Below are positions 35,011 through 42,845 of a stretch of 64,000 nucleotides of DNA, one piece after another. Below the pieces are notes generated by a model. That model was given only the letters and a program-made list of their open reading frames with translations, made no database searches and was not told where the DNA came from. Origin of the DNA: Microgenomates group bacterium GW2011_GWC1_46_15 (GTDB taxonomy: Bacteria; Patescibacteria; Microgenomatia; UBA1400; UBA12028); NCBI GenBank assembly GCA_001002285.1, contig LCLX01000002.1, positions 137,215 to 201,214 on the forward strand. Reading direction: 5' to 3'. The position numbers and the translations under genes are program-made. The stretch's first letter is position 1. The number at the start of each line of letters is the position of its first letter.

Positions 35011-37677
35011 ATGGCGGGTACATTTTCTACCGATCTGACACCTATCAAAGCAGCGGAAGCGACCGCCGATTATTCTTTAGTCGGCACTTTAAAAAGCGCC
35101 ATGGCGCTTAATGACGACTATAAACTTGAAAGTACCAACTGCATCACTTGCGGTGTCAGCAGCGCCACTGGTACTGGTACCGCTAGCATACTGGCCTTGA
35201 CTCCTTCTGCAAATCTAAATCTAACTGGTGCAGGATACCATTTTTTTATGTGGATCAAAGGTATCGCTTGGCCGTCAATGGCCATAAGAGCGTCTGGAGG
35301 ACTTGGTATGTCCATATCTTCAGATGCCCCACCAACGGCAGTTATTTCTGTTTTGTCAGCGGTTGTTGTCAATGGTGGAACTTCGGGGACATATGCAGTC
35401 AGTGACGTCTTAACCGTTGTCGGAGGAACTGGTACCGCCGCAACACTTACGGTTACAGGAGTTAGCGCAGGCAAAGTGACGACCGTAATTCCTACTGCCT
35501 CCACCCGGGGAGCATATACAACCTTTCCCACAAACCCTGTTTCTGTTACAGGGGGTGGTGGTACAGGAGCCACTTTTACCCTCACTTCCATTAACACCAC
35601 CACCAACACTAAACAATGGTTTGTCGGAGGTAGTAATACAGATTCCGTCGTGGGCTGGACAAACTATGTGGTTGATATAGACGGTACACCGGATATTTCC
35701 ATAGGTACTCCCGCTATGAACTCGGTTGACAGAATGGGTTTTCGTATGACAGCTACCGCAGTTGTGAAAGTAGCTAACTTCATTTTTGACGTTAGCCGGT
35801 ATGGGAAAGGAAGTACTATAAATGACGGGACTGGTAGTGTTCCTGTCACCCTGGCCGATTACCAAGTATATGACAATGCCAATGCCCGCTCCTGGGGCGT
35901 TGTTACTACCCAAAATGGTATTTATTTTATCTGCGGAAAACTTAATATCGGAACGGTTGCCCAAAGCGCAGAGACGGTATTTAAGGAGCAAGCTAACGTC
36001 ATCGTCTACCAGGATTTTCCCGTTGCATCAACTTTTTATGAAATTCTAGTTGTGGGAGCGAGCGCCCAAAAAACTACTTTTCAGCTAGGAAGTTATGACC
36101 CCGCTTCGGGATTAACTTCAGGCGGGTGTACTATCAAAGGTTCTGGTAATGTCAACAGCTCGTCTCGAACTGATGGCACGGTAGGAATCGCCCACTCCGT
36201 TTGGACTCTTACGGCCAGCGACGCCAACCAGGTAACCAAACTATACGCTTCAACCTTTTCCGAAATGCTTAGCGCGGCCTTAGCATACAACGCAGTTTCT
36301 ATTGAACTGACCACTAACTGCACCACCAATGGAACCGTCACGCTTGTGACATCCGACAGTTATGATACGTCCGGAATTGTGATCGGAATGAAAGTAACCG
36401 GCACAAATATCGATGCCAATACTTACGTTTCGTCCATTGAAAGCGCTACTTCTTTAACTATGGATAAAGCCGCCACAGGTTCAGGGTCTTCACTCACCAT
36501 GACCTTTACCCACAACAACGAAATAAGGGGTTGTACTTTCTCAAATTTCGGCACCATCACAACCAACGGGTGTGTTATAGATAGTTGCACATTTCAAGAC
36601 GTCAAAACCGGAGCGCCAATCAGTGCTACTTATGCGTTGATTGTGAACTCCACTACAGAAATGGGCAGGATCACTAACTCCAAATTTATTAACTGCAACC
36701 GCGCAATCAAAATTACTACTGCGGGTGATTATACTTTTACCGGCAACACCTTCTCTGGAAACACGTACGATATCGAAAACTCGGCCGCCGGTGCCAATGT
36801 CACCGATATCTATTCAGAAAGCAATTCCGATGGCACCATTGCACTCAACGACTCTACAATCGGAGTTTCTCAGTCGTTTACTGGCGATGGAAATAAATTG
36901 GCCAACGCTGTTTTCTACTTAAGCAAAACGAATGCTCCATCTGGGAATGCTGTCGCGAAAGTGTATGCGCATTCTGGTACTTTTGCTTCTAGTTCGCTTC
37001 CCACTGGAACTGCTTTGGCTACAAGTCGAAATGTTGACGTTACCGCTCTCACTGGTTCGCTTGCTCTCACTACTTTTTATTTTGGCGATCAGGGTCAAAA
37101 CATTACCCTTACAAACGGCACAAAATATGTTGTTACCATTGAATATAGTAGTGGAACTTCAAGCAATACTGTTAACGTTGGCCGTGATGCGAGTAGTGCT
37201 ACAGCAGCCGGTAGCTGCGCAACCTTGGTCGGCACAACTTGGACTTCAACCGCAACTACTACCGACGCCTGCTTTTACGTACGTACTGGTGGCGTTGTTA
37301 CAATCACTCTCGCTAGCGGATCAAATCCCTCCGCAAATAAGGTTTTGAACAGTAACGCTATTCCGGGCGCTATTACAATAAATACAGGTGTAAATATAAC
37401 GGTCCATGTGCAAGATTCAAGTCAAGTCAATATAACAGGAGCCGGGGTTCAAATATTTCAGACTTCAACTCCAACGAATATTATCGCGAACACAACAACA
37501 GATGGCTCTGGTAACATCGTTGGAAGTACTACACTCTCCGTAGGGACAGGTCTTACTATTAGAGTCCGCAAATCTTCTAGTGGCACTCGATATGTCCCCG
37601 CAGAAACCACAACCACCGTTCCTTCTGTAGACTCCACCATCACGGTTGTTCTTACTGTAGACACGATTGCCGCGTAG
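35011..37677 (+). CDS. Large beta-rich phage-like structural protein
   Basis: The 888-residue protein is rich in Thr, Ser, Gly and Asn and has no signal peptide. The first 350 residues resemble phage minor structural proteins of metagenomes. Residues about 500-590 look like a right-handed beta-helix (short turns such as IRGCTFSNFGTI, VIDSCTFQDV, ITNSKFINC). A jelly-roll-like region follows (SFTGDGNKLANAVFYLSK), and an Ig-like end. It is probably a fibre or shell protein. Family names here come from memory and are not verified. Confidence 0.5.
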   Translation: MAGTFSTDLTPIKAAEATADYSLVGTLKSAMALNDDYKLESTNCITCGVSSATGTGTASILALTPSANLNLTGAGYHFFMWIKGIAWPSMAIRASGGLGMSISSDAPPTAVISVLSAVVVNGGTSGTYAVSDVLTVVGGTGTAATLTVTGVSAGKVTTVIPTASTRGAYTTFPTNPVSVTGGGGTGATFTLTSINTTTNTKQWFVGGSNTDSVVGWTNYVVDIDGTPDISIGTPAMNSVDRMGFRMTATAVVKVANFIFDVSRYGKGSTINDGTGSVPVTLADYQVYDNANARSWGVVTTQNGIYFICGKLNIGTVAQSAETVFKEQANVIVYQDFPVASTFYEILVVGASAQKTTFQLGSYDPASGLTSGGCTIKGSGNVNSSSRTDGTVGIAHSVWTLTASDANQVTKLYASTFSEMLSAALAYNAVSIELTTNCTTNGTVTLVTSDSYDTSGIVIGMKVTGTNIDANTYVSSIESATSLTMDKAATGSGSSLTMTFTHNNEIRGCTFSNFGTITTNGCVIDSCTFQDVKTGAPISATYALIVNSTTEMGRITNSKFINCNRAIKITTAGDYTFTGNTFSGNTYDIENSAAGANVTDIYSESNSDGTIALNDSTIGVSQSFTGDGNKLANAVFYLSKTNAPSGNAVAKVYAHSGTFASSSLPTGTALATSRNVDVTALTGSLALTTFYFGDQGQNITLTNGTKYVVTIEYSSGTSSNTVNVGRDASSATAAGSCATLVGTTWTSTATTTDACFYVRTGGVVTITLASGSNPSANKVLNSNAIPGAITINTGVNITVHVQDSSQVNITGAGVQIFQTSTPTNIIANTTTDGSGNIVGSTTLSVGTGLTIRVRKSSSGTRYVPAETTTTVPSVDSTITVVLTVDTIAA

Positions 37678-37719
37678 AAATGTGATGATATCGTTTTATA
37701 ATCCTGCTATACTCGCACT

Positions 37720-38232
37720 ATGCAAATCGTTGATATTAACGGAACAGAACGCACATGTTTAAAGGCGTTCCCTGACCCCGCATACCCTGGATATATGCGC
37801 GTTGAGTTCAGAACTCACCATGAATGGTTCACGCTCAAAGAGTTTCTTTTTTTTAACCCCACGCTGAAAAACTTAATGGCTGGTGCTCCCAATCTTCCTG
37901 CCGATGATCTTGGAGTCGTTACATCATCCGGAAAAAACTTTATCAGAGATGCAAAGAAAAACTGGAAAGAAAACAGTTATATTGATTTCACGATTTGGAT
38001 CTCGCGGGGGCTTGGTGAGGGACAAACACGAAGGGTGATGAGGAATACACGAAACACGGTCTATACCAATACACCTTGGAATACCAAACCAAATAAAACT
38101 TCTCAGTATTTAATTTCACATGATATTCACGATGTGAAAGCGTTTGGAAATGTTCTTCCACAAATTGAACAGGCCGAATACGAAAGACGCGCTAAAGAAA
38201 TGGATAAAAAGAAAGCACCACAAAAAAATTAA
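37720..38232 (+). CDS. Hypothetical protein of the phage-like cluster
   Basis: The 170-residue protein has a short beta-rich N-terminus and the phrase VVTSSGKNFIRDAKKNW, then a basic C-terminal tail. The GLGEGQTRRVMRNTRNTVYT segment resembles short modules found in phage tail-associated proteins; I cannot name it. TGCTATACT (extended -10) ends 6 nt before the ATG, so the gene has its own promoter after the 888-residue gene. Confidence 0.5.
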   Translation: MQIVDINGTERTCLKAFPDPAYPGYMRVEFRTHHEWFTLKEFLFFNPTLKNLMAGAPNLPADDLGVVTSSGKNFIRDAKKNWKENSYIDFTIWISRGLGEGQTRRVMRNTRNTVYTNTPWNTKPNKTSQYLISHDIHDVKAFGNVLPQIEQAEYERRAKEMDKKKAPQKN

Positions 38233-38243
38233 AAATATATACT

Positions 38244-38717
38244 ATGAAACTCGCAAAAGAATATCAGTTCCTCGTTATTATCAGCCTCTTTATTTTTGCG
38301 TACGTGCTCGAAGCGCTCGTGAATCCTCTGCAAATCAATCTTATTACTCCATACAGCTACCTTAACCCACAAATTCTTGCGAAGTACCCGTTTACAACCG
38401 CAATTATTGCGATTAAAAGTATCGCGATCTTTTGGACCCCACTATTTCTTTTTTCTTTTATCCAGAAAGCATACGCCGCAAAGGGAAGCATTTTCCTTGT
38501 ATTAGCCGGACTTCTCCAGTTATACTCACTCCAAGAAATCGCAACCGGTGCCCAAATTGTGCCACTGGAGTGGTCACTCGCGCTTTCTGTTGCGGGAATA
38601 CTCCTTCTTATCCCAACCAGTCTTTTTTTCCTTCAGCATAGTTTTCATACAATGCGTGCGAAAATCCACTCGCCTACTCCTCCACCCATTGCTTCTCCAC
38701 AAAAATCCACTCCTTGA
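38244..38717 (+). CDS. Hypothetical four-helix membrane protein
   Basis: The 157-residue protein has four hydrophobic segments (around residues 8-28, 45-70, 78-98 and 108-130) and a Pro/Ser-rich tail. No family is recognised. It starts 11 bp after the previous stop and is likely in the same transcript. Confidence 0.55.
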   Translation: MKLAKEYQFLVIISLFIFAYVLEALVNPLQINLITPYSYLNPQILAKYPFTTAIIAIKSIAIFWTPLFLFSFIQKAYAAKGSIFLVLAGLLQLYSLQEIATGAQIVPLEWSLALSVAGILLLIPTSLFFLQHSFHTMRAKIHSPTPPPIASPQKSTP

Positions 38718-38748
38718 CGCTGACCCTTCCTCTTACTACTATTGATGT

Positions 38749-39111
38749 ATGCACAAGCAATTTTTCGTGCTGGCTGACTACAGAGAAAAAAGCATACATT
38801 GGAAAGCGGGAAATATTGTACTCGTGGATCCTGATATTGCAGTTCCATTTATTGGAACGATTCTTACCCCACTGTACTCTGCCATCAAAGCAGGTCTGTA
38901 TCCACCGGCTCCGCAAGAGCCGCTTGCCATAAAAATGATGAAAAAGATGAAAGAAAATGTGAAAGAAATTGTTGGTATGCCGCCAGAATCATCAAAAAAT
39001 CCTCCGCCCTCCTCACTTGGCTCAATCCTTGCGAAGAAAAAGTTTTTACAAAACGATATCCGAGCAAAAATTCAGGCAAAGAAAGCTGAACGCGCGCAAG
39101 GAAAGAGTTAG
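38749..39111 (+). CDS. Hypothetical protein of the phage-like cluster
   Basis: The 120-residue protein begins MHKQFFVLADYREKSIHW, has a hydrophobic stretch near residue 30-45 and a strongly basic C-terminal half (KKKFLQNDIRAKIQAKKAER). I do not recognise it. TACTAT lies 6 nt before the ATG. Confidence 0.5.
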   Translation: MHKQFFVLADYREKSIHWKAGNIVLVDPDIAVPFIGTILTPLYSAIKAGLYPPAPQEPLAIKMMKKMKENVKEIVGMPPESSKNPPPSSLGSILAKKKFLQNDIRAKIQAKKAERAQGKS

Positions 39112-39185
39112 CTCTTGTAACTTTGTAGTGTATACATAATACTAAAACTTGATTATTGTGGAAGTAATGGCATAAAGAAACATAT

Positions 39186-41834
39186 ATGGCAATAGCAAAT
39201 GATTGGCGCATAGACTATACAAATAAACTCATTGTTCATGCAACGAGTGAGCTTGCGTACCAAACGCAAACCGTAAATTATACTGTTGGTGATCTTATTA
39301 CCCAAGCAGTTTCTGGAGCAACAGCGGTTATCGTTGCTGATGTTGATGGTGGTGCTACGGGAACACTCCATATCGCGTACGTTACCGGAACGTTTAACAA
39401 CACCAATACGATTACGGATCAGCATACTGGTTCCGCTGCGCCGAACATCCCAACTGGGCTTGTTACAAAAACCGCAACATATACGACCCGCGCACTGTAC
39501 TCATACATTCAAGACACGTTTGACGAGCTTGTTCAGCTTGACGATACCGTTCCAATGTCCGCCCAGACGCCTACTGAGTTTACACTTATTAACGGGTGGT
39601 TTATTGACGATAACTCGGTCAAGTTCCTATACGGCGGAGCACTTCAAACATCTGGCTATGATGCTGTAATCCAGATGATAGCTTTTGGCGGAACATATAC
39701 CCCGGCAATTAATTCTGATATCGGAAAGATGGTGAACGACGATACTGTTGATAGCGGTAATCTCCTCCATTTCAACAATACAACGAAAAAATGGTGGGTT
39801 CGTTGGGGAACCCAAATCGCTTCCGGTTCAGCTATGACACTAGATGGTTCGGGTACTGGTGCCGGAACAACAAATGTTAACGGAGACATTACTGGTGAAG
39901 ATTTGTACGCGAACGTCTATACCTTGGGAAGCATCGCAACAAATCCAAATCCGCAAACATATATTTTCCAGAACTCCGCCTCCATTACACCGTGGTGGGG
40001 TCGTGGAGACGTAAACGCTGCTATTGACGTCCTCATTAAGGTAAAAGAACTTGGAAGCGAAATTGATGGTGCAAATATTACCGTGTATGTCCGCCATTAC
40101 GGCGACTTATACGACCACTTTGCCATTGATCTTACAAACGGAGGACGCAACGCCGTTCCTCTCTCCTCTGCTACAGACTTGAACAATAATACACTGGGTG
40201 AAGCGTATCTTTTATACGATGGTCAAGGAGCAACAAACTTTACGGCAGGTCTCATCCTCACCAATGCCGGTGGCACCGCAACCGCTGAGATCATCGCTGA
40301 TACAGATAACGGTGCGAATGGATATTTAACCTTAGGGAATGTCAAAGGTACTTTTGCAGATGGTGAAATTATTACCGATACTTCCACAGGATCGGCAACA
40401 GTCAATGGAAGTGTTGGCGACACTGTTCTCAACTTTGATACCGAAACCGCGGCATTTGTCGCACTTGATCAAATCGTTACAGGCGGCACTTCTCTTGCAC
40501 AACGACAACTCAAAGGTATTCAGGATGATGCGGGAGCAACCGGAAGGCTTGTCTTAAAGGTGAGCGACACCGCCGATGCTGATCACTTTAAAACATTCTC
40601 TGACAATGAAATTATTACTGGGGCAACAAATGGAAGCGCTTCTGCTAATGGTGCTTCTACTACAGCCGCCGCAGGGTTTGCAAATATCAAAACTTGGTTT
40701 GTAAACGTCGAGGTAGACTTTGCAAGCAAAACGGGATCGGTACCGGCGGGAAGTACGGTGACCGGAGCAACCTCTGGAGCGATAGGAGTGTTTTTAGGGG
40801 AAAAAGACGCAAACACACTCACCATTGGGAACTGGAACGGAATAAATTTTACTGCAAGTGAACAACTTCGAGTAGATGTGTCAAACTACTACGCGCTTCA
40901 TGCAACACTCAATCAAACATCCGCTTTTACAATGAACAAGGCGTTCACCCAAGGAACAAATAATCCGTACTCTATTATTGTGGACTGTGCAAACCGCTCA
41001 CTCTCTCAAGTTTACGAATGGCTTAAGTACATTACACGCGATGGTGCCAACTCAAGCCAAGTTTATCGCCAAATTATGTACCCCGTTATCTCTTCAACCG
41101 TTGTCCAACAAGATGGCGAAGAATACATCGCAGCCCGCGTTCTCCCTGATACTGCGTTCACACCAGTCAAAGCTTCCCCATTTGGGACCTTTGCTGGAGG
41201 TAAACTCTTCGGTGCCCAAGGTGTTTGGGTGCAAAACATGGTAAGCACCGATGTTCAATCATTCCAGCTTATTGACAGTAACGGAGCTACCCGTACTCCG
41301 CCGAACTTCCAATCGCTTACCGTCACCGGTGTCATTTCTGGAGATAAGGTTGCAGTATTCCGCACCACAGGAGGTACAACAATTAATAAAGCCGTATTTA
41401 CACTTGCCGCAGGAAACAATGCTGGGAATAGCACGATCGTTGTAAATGAAGCAATCCCAACCGATACTCCTTCTCCGACCGGTGTTATTCGGTTAGTTGA
41501 TACGTCAGACACGAGTATTAATCGTGAAACAAAGTACACGTATACGAGTTGGGATGGCGGCACAAAAACATTCTCTGGCGTATCTCCCGTCCTAGATAGA
41601 AATTACACATTAACGGATGACACAGCCTACGTTCCATACATTGATACCACAGCATCTGGCACGAGCGTTACCGTTTCGGTTATTTACCCAAGTGCTGACC
41701 GCACGGTGCTCGCCCGTGTCCGCCGGTATAACGGTGTAGGTGACTCTATTCTTCCTTTCGAAACAACCGGAACATACAGCTCTACCGGGTACTCTACTGC
41801 TGCTATCCGTACATCCGACTCCATCGTTCTATAG
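39186..41834 (+). CDS. Large beta-rich phage-like structural protein
   Basis: The 882-residue protein has no signal peptide and is rich in Thr, Gly, Ala and Asn. It contains repeated short modules of the kind VSGATAVIVADVDGGATG and GGTATAEIIADTDNGANG, found in phage tail-fibre-like and structural proteins, and conserved-looking strands such as YIQDTFDELVQLDD and SLSQVYEWLKYITRDG. It probably forms part of a filament or shell. It is followed by a smaller structural-type gene. No capsid, portal or terminase lies nearby. Confidence 0.55.
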   Translation: MAIANDWRIDYTNKLIVHATSELAYQTQTVNYTVGDLITQAVSGATAVIVADVDGGATGTLHIAYVTGTFNNTNTITDQHTGSAAPNIPTGLVTKTATYTTRALYSYIQDTFDELVQLDDTVPMSAQTPTEFTLINGWFIDDNSVKFLYGGALQTSGYDAVIQMIAFGGTYTPAINSDIGKMVNDDTVDSGNLLHFNNTTKKWWVRWGTQIASGSAMTLDGSGTGAGTTNVNGDITGEDLYANVYTLGSIATNPNPQTYIFQNSASITPWWGRGDVNAAIDVLIKVKELGSEIDGANITVYVRHYGDLYDHFAIDLTNGGRNAVPLSSATDLNNNTLGEAYLLYDGQGATNFTAGLILTNAGGTATAEIIADTDNGANGYLTLGNVKGTFADGEIITDTSTGSATVNGSVGDTVLNFDTETAAFVALDQIVTGGTSLAQRQLKGIQDDAGATGRLVLKVSDTADADHFKTFSDNEIITGATNGSASANGASTTAAAGFANIKTWFVNVEVDFASKTGSVPAGSTVTGATSGAIGVFLGEKDANTLTIGNWNGINFTASEQLRVDVSNYYALHATLNQTSAFTMNKAFTQGTNNPYSIIVDCANRSLSQVYEWLKYITRDGANSSQVYRQIMYPVISSTVVQQDGEEYIAARVLPDTAFTPVKASPFGTFAGGKLFGAQGVWVQNMVSTDVQSFQLIDSNGATRTPPNFQSLTVTGVISGDKVAVFRTTGGTTINKAVFTLAAGNNAGNSTIVVNEAIPTDTPSPTGVIRLVDTSDTSINRETKYTYTSWDGGTKTFSGVSPVLDRNYTLTDDTAYVPYIDTTASGTSVTVSVIYPSADRTVLARVRRYNGVGDSILPFETTGTYSSTGYSTAAIRTSDSIVL

Positions 41835-41855
41835 TTCTCTTGCTATAATGTCCCC

Positions 41856-42383
41856 ATGGCATACGTTTTCAACTTTTACACACAGATTATTGACATAACA
41901 AATCCGCAGACAACCGTGGTGATTCAAGACTTGATTAACGAGATCCGCACCCAGGAATCTTCGGCTACCGGTATGGCATATCCAAAAATCGCCGATGCAG
42001 GAGGAAAGGATAATCTTGGAGGCGGAGTGAGTACAGGCATAACCATCACACTCTACCCAGACTGGCAGCTCCGTTTTTGGGCAGGAAGCTACATTGCCGA
42101 TATCACCGGCGGCAACCTTGTGGGAGGTTTGGGTGGCAATCCATTTGCATATGTTGCGGGCGTACAAATCAAAGTTATTCAGTCTGCCGCTTCAACTATT
42201 GTTACCAGTGGCGGTTCTGCACTCACAACAGCAGAACACGATAAACTCATGTCCGGTCTCGATGCCACCATTCCCCCAGCCGTGTGGGAAGAGCTTCTTG
42301 CAAGCCACCAGACGGCGGGAACAATGGGCAAAGCGCTCAAAGATATCAAAACAAAAGCAACGCTTGGCGCGATTAGTAAATAG
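41856..42383 (+). CDS. Phage-like structural protein with VW-SH-T-G motif
   Basis: The 175-residue protein has a beta-rich body (DWQLRFWAGSYIADITGGNL) and ends in PAVWEELLASHQTAGTMGKA, a motif common in phage tail-associated proteins. The same motif appears in the surface protein at 42846. An extended -10, TGCTATAAT, ends at 41849, 6 nt before the ATG. Confidence 0.6.
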   Translation: MAYVFNFYTQIIDITNPQTTVVIQDLINEIRTQESSATGMAYPKIADAGGKDNLGGGVSTGITITLYPDWQLRFWAGSYIADITGGNLVGGLGGNPFAYVAGVQIKVIQSAASTIVTSGGSALTTAEHDKLMSGLDATIPPAVWEELLASHQTAGTMGKALKDIKTKATLGAISK

Positions 42384-42475
42384 TATAATTTTTTCTTCAA
42401 GACGTCTCTTGTTTTTCTCCTCTAATCTGCTTATGATGAATATCAGATTGTTGTATAGGAAAAAAGGAGGAAGAT

Positions 42476-42646
42476 ATGTTCCAAAATATCGGCACAACGG
42501 AAGTTGCCATTGTCGCGGTGCTTCTTTTGCTCTTGTTCGGAGGAAAAAAACTTCCAGAGCTTGGCAAAGGATTGGGTGAGGCAGCGCGTGAAATCCGCAA
42601 AGCGTTTACCGAGGACGATGCGTCTGAGAAGAAAAAGAAGTCATAA
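42476..42646 (+). CDS. tatA: TatA/E-family translocase subunit
   Basis: The 56-residue protein has VAIVAVLLLLLFGGKKLPEL, an amphipathic helix GKGLGEAAREIRKAF and a charged tail ending in lysines. AGGAGG lies 5 nt before the ATG. It heads the run that leads into the giant surface protein. Confidence 0.9.
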   Translation: MFQNIGTTEVAIVAVLLLLLFGGKKLPELGKGLGEAAREIRKAFTEDDASEKKKKS

Positions 42647-42660
42647 AGAAAGGACTCGAT

Positions 42661-42801
42661 ATGTTTGCAAATATTGGCTTGAGAGAAATTCTCGTTTTGG
42701 TGTTGATCGCCGTGCTCCTGTTCAAAGGAGGAGAGTTGCTCCCAAGACTCATTCGCGGACTGGGTGATGCGGTACGCGAGTTCCGTAAATCATCCCGGTA
42801 A
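42661..42801 (+). CDS. Divergent TatA-like protein
   Basis: The 46-residue protein has the TatA layout (helix ILVLVLIAVLLF, then an amphipathic GLGDAVREFRKSS), but the conserved FGGKKLPE hinge is replaced by FKGGELLPRL. AAAGGA precedes the ATG, 14 bp after the previous tatA. It may be a specialised TatA/TatB-type subunit. Confidence 0.75.
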   Translation: MFANIGLREILVLVLIAVLLFKGGELLPRLIRGLGDAVREFRKSSR

Positions 42802-42845
42802 CAATATAAAGGGGACGCGACCCATAGGGGATGTAACTTACCCGC

